Notes: a model not told the origin generated them from the letters alone. A DNA stretch of 64,000 bases from Actinomycetaceae bacterium (GCA_030540715.1 JAUNVQ010000001.1:96492-160491), one strand, 5' to 3'. Shown: positions 45,509-54,976, numbered from the stretch's first letter. Made by a program: numbers and translations.

Positions 45509-47482
45509 CTACCAGATGCGAACACGCTGGTCGGGGTCTATCCACAGCCTGTCACCGGCATTAAGGTTAAAGGCTTCAGCGAATGCGTCACTATGAGCCA
45601 CTACGCCATTGCATCGAAATTCAGAGGGCGAATGCGGGTCAATCGTCAGTAACTGTATTGCCAGTTCGTCACGTACTTTTGTTCGCCATACAAATGCCCA
45701 CGAATAGAAAAAGAGTCTCTTTTCATCGGCAGTAGGTTCTTCGCCCTCCTTGAGCTTTGCCGAAAGCCACGCCTTGTAAGCGATAGTTAAGCCACCAAGG
45801 TCGCCAATGTTTTCACCGATCGTGAGGGCACCGTTGACTTTATAGTCATCACTGAGCTGTGCGGGGCTAAAATCTGCGTAATAGTCAATCAATGCTTGTG
45901 TTCGCGAGCGAAACTCTTCCTCGTCGGATGGAGTCCACCAGTTATTGATGCGTCCTTCACCATCGAACTTCGCGCCTTGGTCATCAAAACCATGACCGAT
46001 CTCGTGTCCGATAACAGCGCCGATCGCACCGTAGTTTTGGGCTAACAACGCGTCGGCATCAAAGAACGGATGCTGTAAAATCGCTGCGGGAAACACAATC
46101 TCGTTTTGGGTGGGATTATAATATGCGTTGACTGTTTGAGGAGTCATATGCCATTCACTGCGATCCACTGGTTTTCCAAGTTTTGCAAGTTCATAATCGT
46201 ATTCAAACTCTGCAACGCGGCGTACCATATCGATAATGGTGCTGTCTTTATCAAAATGCAGTTGAGAATAGTCACGCCAGGTATCCGGGTAACCAATTTT
46301 GGTAACAAACTGTGAGAGTTTTTCTTGAGCACGTTTCTTCGTGTCGCTGCTCATCCACTCTAAGTTCGTGATGGAATCACGATAGGCTTCTAACAGGTTT
46401 TCTACAAGTTCTTCCATAGCCTGTTTATGGCTAGGTGGAAAATGTTGTGCTACATAAAGCTCACCCAATGGTTCACCAAGGGAGGACTCAACACACCCTA
46501 CACCGCGCTTCCAGCGTGGACGAATTTGTTGGGCTCCAGTTAATACAGTTCCGTAAAAATCGAATCGTGTTTGCACAAAACGATCGCCGAGCAGTGAAGC
46601 GTAACCATCAATATAGTGAAAACGTATCCACTGTTTCACAGTGTTAATATCGGTGTTTTCCCACAGAGTTGAAAAACCTTCCACATGAGGAGGAACAGTT
46701 ACCAAAATAGTATCCAGATCTTTTGTAGCAATGCCACTGTGTTCGGCCCACCTATCCCAGTCAAACGCTGGGCCAAGAGCCTTCATATCAGCCCAACTCA
46801 TTGGGTTATTCGTTTTATCGGTGTCACGCATTGTCACCGAATCCCAATGCGTTGCCGCAAGCTGAGTTTCAAAATCCATGATTACTTTGGCATGCTCACT
46901 AGCAGATTCATCCTGAGCTAGTTTAAGGAGCGCAGCAATATAGGACACATACGCTTCGCGTACATCTGCGTAGGCTTCGTCACGATAGTAGGACTCGTCG
47001 GGCAGCCCTAGGCCACCTTGAGACAGGATAAAAACGTAGCGACGTGGGTCATTAGGGTCAACACTGATACCGCATGCTGGAGCCGGTGCATCCCCAGTTT
47101 TTCCCAACTGGGCAACGACTTCGGTAAGCTCCTTCTTAGTGCCAACCTGGTCAATACGTTCAAGAACAGGGCGTAAAGGATTCAGACCATAGGCTTCGAT
47201 AGTGTCGGTGTCCATATATGCTTGAAATAGCTGAGCGATTTCAAGCGCTTTACCCTCAGTTATATGTCCAGCAACACAGGCGTCAATAATTTCTTTTCGA
47301 TGCTGCTCGGATTCATCACGTAAACGATGAAAAATACCGTCCATTGCCTTATCATCTGGAATCTTATAGGTATCAAGCCAGTGGCCATTGATAAATCGAT
47401 ACAAGTCATCTTGAGGGCGAATAGAGGAATTCATCGAATCGGTATCAAAATGCGTTGGAAGCAATACAGGAATATCAGTCAT
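45509..47482 (-). CDS. pepO: M13-family endopeptidase PepO
   Basis: A 657-residue neprilysin-type zinc endopeptidase, active on oligopeptides. The zinc helix HEIGH is at 493-497, with NAYYNP at 452-457 (substrate backbone binding) and ENIGDLGGL, whose Glu is the third zinc ligand, near 552. The C-terminus ends in a conserved RIW-type tail. No signal peptide or TM anchor appears, so it acts in the cytosol as in lactic acid bacteria. CATAGT lies 7 nt upstream of the ATG, without an SD, so it may be leaderless. Confidence 0.95.
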   Translation of the reverse strand: MTDIPVLLPTHFDTDSMNSSIRPQDDLYRFINGHWLDTYKIPDDKAMDGIFHRLRDESEQHRKEIIDACVAGHITEGKALEIAQLFQAYMDTDTIEAYGLNPLRPVLERIDQVGTKKELTEVVAQLGKTGDAPAPACGISVDPNDPRRYVFILSQGGLGLPDESYYRDEAYADVREAYVSYIAALLKLAQDESASEHAKVIMDFETQLAATHWDSVTMRDTDKTNNPMSWADMKALGPAFDWDRWAEHSGIATKDLDTILVTVPPHVEGFSTLWENTDINTVKQWIRFHYIDGYASLLGDRFVQTRFDFYGTVLTGAQQIRPRWKRGVGCVESSLGEPLGELYVAQHFPPSHKQAMEELVENLLEAYRDSITNLEWMSSDTKKRAQEKLSQFVTKIGYPDTWRDYSQLHFDKDSTIIDMVRRVAEFEYDYELAKLGKPVDRSEWHMTPQTVNAYYNPTQNEIVFPAAILQHPFFDADALLAQNYGAIGAVIGHEIGHGFDDQGAKFDGEGRINNWWTPSDEEEFRSRTQALIDYYADFSPAQLSDDYKVNGALTIGENIGDLGGLTIAYKAWLSAKLKEGEEPTADEKRLFFYSWAFVWRTKVRDELAIQLLTIDPHSPSEFRCNGVVAHSDAFAEAFNLNAGDRLWIDPDQRVRIW

Positions 47483-47643
47483 GATTACTACTATGGCACG
47501 AAACTTTGGACTTTGCTGTGTTCTTAGCGAGCAGCATAAACAGCATGGATACAGGCATCAAAGACTGAATGCGTACTTCACGCTGTAGCGGTTGGTACTT
47601 TGGTGCGGCTTCGTGGTAGTGGGCATACCAGAAGAAAAAGTGG

Positions 47644-47655
47644 CACAATGGGGAT
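47644..47655 (+). promoter_or_regulatory. -10 hexamer of nei-like gene, leaderless geometry
   Basis: CACAAT (47644-47649), then GGGGAT, then ATG 47656. The hexamer-to-ATG distance is again 6 nt. The GGGGA would be too close to the ATG to act as an SD. Confidence 0.5.
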
Positions 47656-48795
47656 ATGCCTGAAGGAGATTCGATTCACCGTATTGCCCGTGTTTTTCAA
47701 GGTATCAACTCGTGCGACCGCATTGGTGCTACAAGCCCTCAGGGGCGTTTTCGTGAAGGAGCTGCACTGCTCGATTCTACCTATCTTCACTGTAGTCAGG
47801 CCGTAGGAAAACATCTTTTTATGGGATTCCACCCCAATCCGCCACTTGCTTCGCAGCAGGATATAACAAAAGCAAACAAGACAAACAACACGCTTACACG
47901 CGCCACTAATAATGCGCCCGCAGATGATCCCAGTACGGATGTTTGCGCATATTTTGCTTCCAGCCACGGCAAGAGCGCTGAAATCAATAATATTGATATC
48001 TTTACGGGTGACCCTGCCGTGGTCTCTAACGGTACCGAACCTGCAACTATTGTCCCCACTGCCAACGATATGCTCTGGCTTCATATTCATTTGGGCCTGT
48101 ATGGCTACTGGCGTTTTTCGGGTTCACAGAGTTTTCGGGTCCTTGATTTTTGGGGCTCGCCTGGTTCGGCTCATGTTCCTGCACGCGTGACCATTGGCGG
48201 TGACGATGACACGTGGGAAGCCCCTGAACCGATCGGACAGGTACGTTTACGCCTTCAGTTTGCACACGGTGTAGCCGATGTTGCTGGCCCTAATAACTGT
48301 GAAATCATTACAGCTCAGGAGCTTCATGCAATTGTTCGTCGTCTAGGTCCCGATCCACTGCGTTGTCACATAGATAACCCTGCACATGCGAAAAAGCGAT
48401 TTATTGACGGGGTGCGTTCTTCGGCTCGCCCTATTGCGCAACTAATAATGGACCAAAGTATTGTTGCGGGGCCAGGAAACATATATCGTGCTGAATGTTT
48501 ATTTCGTACGAAGATATCGCCGTACCGAAAAGGAAAGAATGTGTCGCGTCAGCGGCTTGGCTTGCTGTGGGATGACCTGTGTGCGCAAATGGAACGTGGC
48601 CTTGAACTGGGGCGCATTGTAACGATTGATGACATCGATATTCCTCACCCAGTTCCCGAAGATGACCAGGCGCTTTACCGTCATTATATCTATCAACGTG
48701 ATGGAAAAGACTGTCTGCGATGTGGCGCACGTATCCGACTTGCGTCAATGGCTGGGCGCAAACTTTTTTGGTGTCCAGGGTGTCAAGCACATTAG
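47656..48795 (+). CDS. nei: Fpg/Nei-family DNA glycosylase with large insertion
   Basis: Base-excision glycosylase/AP-lyase of oxidised bases. N-terminal catalytic residues Pro2-Glu3 begin MPEGDSIHR, the beta-hairpin lysine is Lys52 in AVGKHLF, and the C-terminal zinc finger is Cys353, Cys356, Cys373, Cys376. At 379 residues it is longer than the family (about 270-290) because some 80 residues at 59-138, polar and of low complexity, split the hairpin from the next strand (WLHIHLGLYGYW). The helix-two-turn-helix (DQSIVAGPGNIYRAECLF) is intact. The family is Nei2-like by the MPEGDSIHR start. The insertion keeps the frame, so it looks tolerated. Confidence 0.9.
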   Translation: MPEGDSIHRIARVFQGINSCDRIGATSPQGRFREGAALLDSTYLHCSQAVGKHLFMGFHPNPPLASQQDITKANKTNNTLTRATNNAPADDPSTDVCAYFASSHGKSAEINNIDIFTGDPAVVSNGTEPATIVPTANDMLWLHIHLGLYGYWRFSGSQSFRVLDFWGSPGSAHVPARVTIGGDDDTWEAPEPIGQVRLRLQFAHGVADVAGPNNCEIITAQELHAIVRRLGPDPLRCHIDNPAHAKKRFIDGVRSSARPIAQLIMDQSIVAGPGNIYRAECLFRTKISPYRKGKNVSRQRLGLLWDDLCAQMERGLELGRIVTIDDIDIPHPVPEDDQALYRHYIYQRDGKDCLRCGARIRLASMAGRKLFWCPGCQAH

Positions 48796-48855
48796 AGGGC
48801 GAACGCCGCACACACCGGTCTGTTATCCCTCGGAAGATACACACACAAGAGGGGA

Positions 48856-49767
48856 CTAATCTTTAAGCGGATAAGCAAACTGGTCATCATCGACATGGGT
48901 TGGCCGCAATTTAAATGCTGAAGTTGAAATTGGGCTAGTGTGGTCAAGTGACGCTTGCAACTGTTGGCGTTTCTGGTATTCCTTTTTGTGCGCTTGAGCA
49001 GCCTGGGATTTTTTTTGAAGTTTTTTCAGTTTCTTTTGCTGTTTCTTCTGTTTCTTACGTATCTTAGCCTGCTCAGCTTGACGTTTGGCAAGCATCTTTT
49101 TATAGGCTTTTTCTTCAGCTCGACGTTGTTTTTCATCCGTATAAATGAGGGCGCACAGCAGTTCAATCTGGGAAAGATTGTCACTTATCTGAGCTGCAGA
49201 ATTCAAATAATAAAGCTGGTAGGCCAGGCGTCCATCATCTTTTCGCAACGCTGAGGCAAGGTCTCGCATTGTGGCAATCAGGTTGTCAGGAGCTTTCAAG
49301 ATCTTTTGATGCACAGGAAGAATAAGTGGAAACAGACGAGGACGTTTGCGTGCCAGCAAAGTGGTGGCAACTTTTGGTTTCAAGGCAAAACCGTCTTCAG
49401 CACATAAAAGATTCCATAGTTGTGCTGGTGCGCCGTCATCAGCTAAGAAATCATCGCTGGCATCAACAAGGTCCATATCCACTGGAATCTGACGAAATAG
49501 TTGACAGAGGTCACCGTTTTTATCCTCCATTATCTCTTGACGTTTCCCTTTGAGGCCTCCAATATCTAATGCCAGAAGTGCCACAATATCCACAGCGTGA
49601 ATACGATGGGGATCGCTTTCATGATCGGTACCATACATTGTGAAAAAAGTATGCGAAAGATTGGTGTCTGTAACGAAATAGTGATGCAGCAGTTCGCTTG
49701 CTCTGTTCCAGGCATCTGCATCGCCATCAACGATACCTTCAATGAGGGATGGGAAGCGAAGTGTCAC
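48856..49767 (-). CDS. Probable DUF6308-like protein with K/Q coiled-coil tail
   Basis: A 303-residue soluble protein. The first 200 residues include HRIHAVDIVALLALDI and WNLLCAEDGFALKPKVATTLLARKRPRLFPLILPVH (given here in parts), which I think fit DUF6308, a family of unknown function seen in Actinobacteria; identification is tentative. Residues about 214-275 are a Lys/Gln/Ala-rich heptad stretch (KKQKKQQKKLKKLQKK in part) likely to form a coiled coil or bind nucleic acid. The start is GTG 49767 with GAGGAGG upstream. The gene is 187 bp downstream of the histidine kinase on the same strand. No catalytic motif was seen. Confidence 0.55.
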   Translation of the reverse strand: MTLRFPSLIEGIVDGDADAWNRASELLHHYFVTDTNLSHTFFTMYGTDHESDPHRIHAVDIVALLALDIGGLKGKRQEIMEDKNGDLCQLFRQIPVDMDLVDASDDFLADDGAPAQLWNLLCAEDGFALKPKVATTLLARKRPRLFPLILPVHQKILKAPDNLIATMRDLASALRKDDGRLAYQLYYLNSAAQISDNLSQIELLCALIYTDEKQRRAEEKAYKKMLAKRQAEQAKIRKKQKKQQKKLKKLQKKSQAAQAHKKEYQKRQQLQASLDHTSPISTSAFKLRPTHVDDDQFAYPLKD

Positions 49768-49954
49768 GGGGACCTCCTCAGTGTGAGACGTAGCGTACTT
49801 CTAATTTACCGTGATAGCGATGAAAAACAACTGGAAATGTCTTTGCCTCAACCATGAAAGGTTCAATTCACCGTGTGTCAAGGCGTAAAATCCTCGTTTG
49901 TAGAACATTCGTCCTACAAGAGGGGTGAAAGCTCACAGGAATATGGTGTGCCCG

Positions 49955-52369
49955 CTAACGAAGTGTGTCCGGATACAATGTCAAAAAGTTAACGGGGGGG
50001 GGTGTGTCATTGTAGATGCGTTGAACGTCTTGCTTATTCCCGCGAATACACACAATTGTTCCAATAAATGAACGTCCAGGTGGTACGGCACGAATAATGA
50101 TTTCATCGCCTGGCTGCGAACGTGCAACGCTTTTTGCTGCCTGCGTGATAAGTGTTGATAACGAGGATTGCCCCCGAGAGTTATCAATAAGACGAACATT
50201 TATTCCACGTGTCCGTGCTTTGCGCACACTTTCACTAAGCGGTGGAACAAGTAGTCGGCTTGCTGCAATAGAATCACGAAGCTGAGCTTCAAGAAGACGG
50301 GCTTCTTCGCGCAGCTCACGGGGATCTGTGCCATCAGAAAGTTTTGTGAGGAAGGAATGGGTGTCATGGTAGATCTGTTCAACACGAAAACGTTTCAGCG
50401 CTGTAATTTTTTGGGCCATCGTTGCACTGGCACGCAACAGTGTTTGAGTATCGGCTTGTTGGTGAAGGCGACGGTAAAGGAGCTCGATAAACAGAGAGGG
50501 CAGATAGAAGAAAATAAGCGTACCTAGGTTGCGAAACACAACGTCCCAGGGAAGCGGCGCATGAAAGCCCAGTGCAAGGATAGTGAAGCTAAAACACAGT
50601 GAGGACAGAGTAAAACTAATCCAGGCAAGACCAGCACGCCCTCGTGAGATAAGCCAAATATCGATCATCGTGATGAAGGGAATCGAAAAGAGGGCCAGTG
50701 AGGGATGGATGTCAATAGGAAAACCAAAACAGTTAATGATCGGTGTCGCAATACTGATGATAAGGATGGTAACGCGAAGAAAAAAAGATGGTTCATCAAG
50801 AGGACGCAAAGCGATCATCGTGAGGGGACACAGGATGAGGGCCGTGGTAAGAGATGGAAAATACCAGTGTGTGTTTCTGTGAAGAGATGAGGCCCAAAAG
50901 AGCATAACGAGCGGAATAATTGAAAACACGAAGGTGCGTCCGAATTGTGTTTGCAGTAGCCAGCCGAACGCCTGTTGCGTTGCTTTACGCGCAGCAGCCG
51001 AAACGGTTGGTGGCTCTACAGCTAACAGATTGGGAGTCAGTGTTTTTCGGTGTGTAGTGGATCCCGTTCCAAAAGACAAAGGCGTGGGAACGCACATGCG
51101 AATAGTGGTTCCCTGTCCTGGCTGCGTTGTAATATGGGTTGTACCTCCAAGAATTTCAAGCCGTTGAATGATGGAATGTTGAATACCCATCCCGTCCTTT
51201 ATCTTTTGAGGATCGAATCCTTTCCCATTGTCATTGACGGTTACAATAATGCAGGGTGAATTGCGTAAAGCAATTTCTAGTTTTACGCGCTTGTGGAGGG
51301 CATTGGCATGAAGTTCAATATTGCGCAGTGATTCAAGAACAGCAAGCAATAGTTCGTTTGCGATGACATTGGGGATCATCATGGAGTCTAAACGCAGGAT
51401 AACCCGAATGAAACTCAGAGGCGAATATGTTAAGGCTGTAGCGATAAGACCCCGTACAGAGAATTCACAGTTTTGTGCATCGGCTATACTGCGCGTGATC
51501 CGGATGAAATCAGACAGGCGTAGGCTTTTTCCCGATTCACTTGTATACAGGCTGTACATGGTTGTTTCTGTATTAAAGTCGTAGTTCGTTGCAAACTCCA
51601 GCGATGAAAGTTCCGTTGTAACAAAGTCTCGCTCGCGGTAATGCAGCTCGTGTAAAACATCAAGGGCACGTCTAGCAGAATCTTTTATCTGCTCATGGGC
51701 TACATGAGCTCCCTTACCAACGGTAACAGCAACAGCAACAATGTAGTCGTGAACTAAACTGTCAATCTGGTTTTCTGCGGCAAGGATAGACTGTGTTTCA
51801 AGAGCTTTTTTTCGTTGTCGTTGGGTATCTTCCAATGCTGAACGCAAACCTGCCGCACCTTTGAATAACGACAAAGCAATACCAAGATAGATACCAGCAA
51901 AGAACACTCCGTAGACAGTATTAGCTAGGGCGGCAAGGTCGTTTGAGACAAAATTAAGTAAAACAGCCCAGTTTAGACAGGCTTGAATCACTATGAGTGC
52001 TGGGATAACACGCGGTGAATGATACAGTGCAAAAAGTATTGGAACAGCGAAAATGCCAGTAATAAACGGAGCTTCGATCTGGGTTGATTCTAAGGGATTA
52101 ACAAAGAGGACGATACCGTAGTAACGATTAAGCAGCAGGGAGAGCGCCATGGTCACGCATACGCTTACAATAGATAGCCATGATAGACAAAGATAGATCC
52201 CATTGATGATTGATGTGACTAAGTTCGAGAGAACCTTTTTCTGTTGATATATCAAAAACAACGCGCACGGTGCTACAGCTACGGGAGGAAAAAACAGAAT
52301 GACAGTCAAAATAATGGACCAACCAATGTGGCTGTCACAGGTCTGTTGTTCAATAAGGGGATAATTCAC
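49955..52369 (-). CDS. Tandem-module sensor histidine kinase (second half lacks ATP-binding boxes)
   Basis: An 804-residue membrane protein in two similar halves. Half 1: about five hydrophobic segments (16-42, 50-80, 100-140, 145-170), a coiled linker, a HD-type dimerisation/phosphoacceptor motif (QIDSLVHDYI, His207), then a complete ATPase domain with N box (NELLLAVLESLRN, about 338-350), G1 DNGKGFD (380-386) and G2 GMGIQHS (393-399). Half 2: six hydrophobic segments (479-630), a second HD motif (VEQIYHDTHSFL, His668) and a C-terminal region (about 700-800) that keeps strand-like spacing but lacks N, G1 and G2 boxes. This is the kinase for the LuxR-type regulator upstream (NarL/DesK-like pair). 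The GTG start has no SD, and an upstream frame suggests the 5' end is frameshifted. Confidence 0.82.
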   Translation of the reverse strand: MNYPLIEQQTCDSHIGWSIILTVILFFPPVAVAPCALFLIYQQKKVLSNLVTSIINGIYLCLSWLSIVSVCVTMALSLLLNRYYGIVLFVNPLESTQIEAPFITGIFAVPILFALYHSPRVIPALIVIQACLNWAVLLNFVSNDLAALANTVYGVFFAGIYLGIALSLFKGAAGLRSALEDTQRQRKKALETQSILAAENQIDSLVHDYIVAVAVTVGKGAHVAHEQIKDSARRALDVLHELHYRERDFVTTELSSLEFATNYDFNTETTMYSLYTSESGKSLRLSDFIRITRSIADAQNCEFSVRGLIATALTYSPLSFIRVILRLDSMMIPNVIANELLLAVLESLRNIELHANALHKRVKLEIALRNSPCIIVTVNDNGKGFDPQKIKDGMGIQHSIIQRLEILGGTTHITTQPGQGTTIRMCVPTPLSFGTGSTTHRKTLTPNLLAVEPPTVSAAARKATQQAFGWLLQTQFGRTFVFSIIPLVMLFWASSLHRNTHWYFPSLTTALILCPLTMIALRPLDEPSFFLRVTILIISIATPIINCFGFPIDIHPSLALFSIPFITMIDIWLISRGRAGLAWISFTLSSLCFSFTILALGFHAPLPWDVVFRNLGTLIFFYLPSLFIELLYRRLHQQADTQTLLRASATMAQKITALKRFRVEQIYHDTHSFLTKLSDGTDPRELREEARLLEAQLRDSIAASRLLVPPLSESVRKARTRGINVRLIDNSRGQSSLSTLITQAAKSVARSQPGDEIIIRAVPPGRSFIGTIVCIRGNKQDVQRIYNDTPPPVNFLTLYPDTLR

Positions 52370-52500
52370 ACAGAAAAAATAGAGCGCACCAAGGGAAACA
52401 AAAAACAGTAGTAGTAGCCTAAATCAATATGGCGGCGGAACTCCAGTGCAGGAATATCATGATACTCAATACCGGTGTGGCCGTCATGTTGTGATTGCAT
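52366..52500 (-). pseudogene. Probable frameshifted 5' end of the histidine kinase gene
   Basis: A 44-codon frame opens at ATG 52500, 12 nt after the response-regulator stop, and ends at a TGA inside the kinase's GTG region. It encodes MQSQHDGHTGIEYHD followed by HID and then falls into a Tyr/Phe stretch. The kinase frame is open from 52423 and there encodes a hydrophobic run (LLLLFFVSLGALYFFCV) that looks like the first membrane segment but has no start codon. One base change between 52366 and 52423 would join the two into a single protein. Either the gene is broken or a sequencing/assembly error is present. Confidence 0.5.
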
Positions 52501-52512
52501 GATAGACAGTAC

Positions 52513-53157
52513 TTACTTGTAGTTGGGGCCTGGAACAAGGCTGTCCCTTACAGCGCACATGTATAAATCAACCCTACTTTTTGCGCGTCGTCCAGACGCC
52601 TCGTATTTTAGACGTATATCTCGAACATAGGAATTGACGGTGTGCTGAGAAATACCGATCCGTCGAGCTACCTGATATGAACTTAAACCGCTGGCATATT
52701 CAGTAAGGACTTTTCGTTCACTGTCAGTGAGTACTTCATTCACAAAAAATTCATCGGTGTCCAGGGCATTTGCCCAATCCATCCCTGCTACCTCTTTTCC
52801 ATCGGCAATATCATAGATTGCCTGAATAAGTACAGAGGTAGGATCAGATTTTCTGACGACGCCAACAGCTCCTGCTTGGCAGGCCGTGCGTACCGAATAT
52901 GGGTCCTCTGCTGAGGTATATAGCAAAACTTTTGCCCCATTGTTAAGGCATGTCTCAACATTGTTTGCGGGCTGGGAATCATCCTCAAGACGTAAATCTA
53001 GCAACACAATATCAATACGGGTATCATCGGGGAGTTCAGCCAATGAAGCAAAGCCACCAACATAATTGATTCTTGCGTCGTTGCTGAGTGCCTGCTGTAT
53101 CCCCAGGCGCATCAACGGATGGTCTTCAATGAAAACAACATTAACCTTTTGCGACAT
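52513..53157 (-). CDS. LuxR/NarL-type response regulator
   Basis: A 214-residue regulator: receiver domain 1-120 with acidic pair Glu11-Asp12, phosphoacceptor Asp54 (LLDLRL), Thr80/Ser81 (LLYTSA) and Lys102 (VRKSDP); then a C-terminal LuxR helix-turn-helix at about 140-195 (LTDSERKVLTEYASGLSSYQVARRIGISQHTVNSYV in parts). ATG 53157 is chosen; a GTG 10 codons earlier extends the frame and neither has a clear SD. It lies immediately upstream of its kinase, so they form one operon. Targets are unknown. Confidence 0.88.
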   Translation of the reverse strand: MSQKVNVVFIEDHPLMRLGIQQALSNDARINYVGGFASLAELPDDTRIDIVLLDLRLEDDSQPANNVETCLNNGAKVLLYTSAEDPYSVRTACQAGAVGVVRKSDPTSVLIQAIYDIADGKEVAGMDWANALDTDEFFVNEVLTDSERKVLTEYASGLSSYQVARRIGISQHTVNSYVRDIRLKYEASGRRAKSRVDLYMCAVRDSLVPGPNYK

Positions 53158-53232
53158 GTCATCACCATTGCTTGTTATCGGGTACACTTTTTATGATATA
53201 CCCCAAGCAAAAGGAAAACTATATTCACATAA

Positions 53233-53248
53233 ACCCTATTTCTAGGGT
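53233..53248 (-). terminator. Small hairpin downstream of cysE
   Basis: ACCCTA (53233-53238) and TAGGGT (53243-53248) pair with a TTTC loop in the gap between cysE and the response regulator. Short, with no U-run; a weak terminator at best. Confidence 0.3.
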
Positions 53249-53265
53249 GTTGCTCAGCAAGCCTT

Positions 53266-53907
53266 TTAGATATAGAGTGTTGGGTCAATAATTAGGTCCG
53301 AATCAGGGGCTGGGGGTAACACATTGGAGCGGTTCTTCGCAGGAATACCAATGGCAACATCTTGACTTGGTACATCTTTAACAACAACTGCATTTGCGCC
53401 GATCTTTGCCCCTGTATGTACGGTGATAGGGCCCAAAACCTTGGCTCCAGCACCAATCATCACATGATTTTCAATAGTGGGATGGCGTTTACCTTTATTC
53501 ATTGACACGCCCCCCAAGGTTACTTGGTGAAAAATAACGCAGTCTGCACCAATTTCAGTGGTCTCTCCAATGACCACGCCATTGGCGTGGTCAATGAAGA
53601 GTCTACGTCCGATACGTGCCCCGGGGTGAATATCAACACCCGTAACCATTCGTACGGCAGAAGATAGCACACGAGCCGTAGTTTTCCAGCCACTTAGCCA
53701 GCATGAACGCGCAAGCCGGTATCCCCACAGGGCATGGACTCCAGGGTAGCTCAAAGCAACTTCAAGCAAAGAGCGGGCGGCGGGATCGCGTTTACGAGCT
53801 GTTTGAAGATCTTCAATAATTAGTTCCTTTAATGTCAGTGTGCCGTCACGGTGAGTGGAACGACAACGCTGTGAATCAGTGGAGGGGGCGGTGTGGCGAG
53901 TATTCAT
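53266..53907 (-). CDS. cysE: Serine O-acetyltransferase
   Basis: Acetylates serine to O-acetylserine, first step of cysteine synthesis. The 213 residues comprise an N-terminal helical part and the hexapeptide-repeat beta-helix, with the catalytic His in [17 protein letters not shown] and the acetyl-CoA region [11 protein letters not shown] 53907 is chosen (GGAA about 8 nt upstream) over a TTG four codons earlier. It follows cysK by about 40 bp on the same strand, making the cysK-cysE operon usual in Actinobacteria; feedback by cysteine on the C-terminus is expected but not visible. Confidence 0.95.
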   Translation of the reverse strand: MNTRHTAPSTDSQRCRSTHRDGTLTLKELIIEDLQTARKRDPAARSLLEVALSYPGVHALWGYRLARSCWLSGWKTTARVLSSAVRMVTGVDIHPGARIGRRLFIDHANGVVIGETTEIGADCVIFHQVTLGGVSMNKGKRHPTIENHVMIGAGAKVLGPITVHTGAKIGANAVVVKDVPSQDVAIGIPAKNRSNVLPPAPDSDLIIDPTLYI

Positions 53908-53948
53908 TTTCGTTTCCAATATTTGTTTCGCAACAACACGTTGCTAAC

Positions 53949-54878
53949 TTAATCCTGTGTGCTATAAAGAGGCGTTGACAGATAGCGTTCACCAGTATCA
54001 GGAAGTACTGTCACAATCGTTTTATCTTCCATTTCTTGACGTCGAGCAATACTCAGTGCGCCAGCAAGATTCGCGCCAGAAGAGATACCAACAAAAAGTC
54101 CTTCTTCGCGGGCCGCCCGGCGAGCATACTCTAAAGCGTCACTTCCCTTGATGGTGATAACTTCGTCAACTACGGTGGGATCATAGTTTGAGGGAACAAA
54201 ATTGGCGCCGATACCCTGAATGGCGTGAGGGCCTGCTTTTCCCTGTGTCATAAGGGGTGACTCTTCAGGCTCGATTCCGATAACACGAATATCGGGATTC
54301 TTTTCTTTCAAAAATGCTCCCACTCCAGAGATTGTTCCTCCTGTGCCAATCCCGGCAATGAACACATCGATGGCACCGTTGGTGTCATCCCATATTTCTT
54401 GGGCAGTGCTTAGACGATGTATCGCAGGGTTTGCTGTATTCTCAAATTGTCGAGCCCACACAGCATTAGGATCGTTTTCAACAAGAGAGCGTGCGGCTTC
54501 AACAGTACCTTTCATTCCTTGGGAGGCTGGAGTAAGAACAAGTTCAGCGCCAAAGGCACGCATAAGCATACGGCGTTCCTGCGACATTGATTCAGGCATA
54601 GTGATAACAACACGATAGCCACGTGCCGCACCAACCATCGCCAAACCAACACCAGTATTGCCACTTGTCGCTTCTACGATTGTTCCACCAGGTTTGAGTT
54701 GGCCACTTTGTTCAGCGGCATCAACAATAGCCACGGCAATGCGATCTTTGACACTGGAGGCAGGATTAAAGAATTCTGCCTTTGCTATGACATGCGCATG
54801 AGCGTTCCGAGAAAGCGAGTTAATGCGTACCAGAGGAGTATTTCCAACAAGATGAGTAACAGAAGAATAAATGGTCAT
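53949..54878 (-). CDS. cysK: Cysteine synthase A
   Basis: O-acetylserine sulfhydrylase, PLP-dependent. The Schiff-base lysine is Lys44 in PASSVKDRIA, the TSGNTG loop follows, and GTGGTISGVG binds the cofactor phosphate. At 309 residues it has the normal length. ATG 54878 has AAAGGA 9 nt upstream; a longer frame (to 54908) lacks support. It heads the cysK-cysE operon. It ends in IIVTVLPDTGERYLSTPLY-type sequence, which is common to CysK and distinguishes it from cystathionine beta-synthase forms. Confidence 0.96.
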   Translation of the reverse strand: MTIYSSVTHLVGNTPLVRINSLSRNAHAHVIAKAEFFNPASSVKDRIAVAIVDAAEQSGQLKPGGTIVEATSGNTGVGLAMVGAARGYRVVITMPESMSQERRMLMRAFGAELVLTPASQGMKGTVEAARSLVENDPNAVWARQFENTANPAIHRLSTAQEIWDDTNGAIDVFIAGIGTGGTISGVGAFLKEKNPDIRVIGIEPEESPLMTQGKAGPHAIQGIGANFVPSNYDPTVVDEVITIKGSDALEYARRAAREEGLFVGISSGANLAGALSIARRQEMEDKTIVTVLPDTGERYLSTPLYSTQD

Positions 54879-54976
54879 GAGTGTGTGTCCTTTAATTACT
54901 ATCAGCATGAAGCCATGCTTTGATTATGGTTGACTTTTCGTGTCACTGCCACAGATACACCGCTGTGGTTCAAGAA

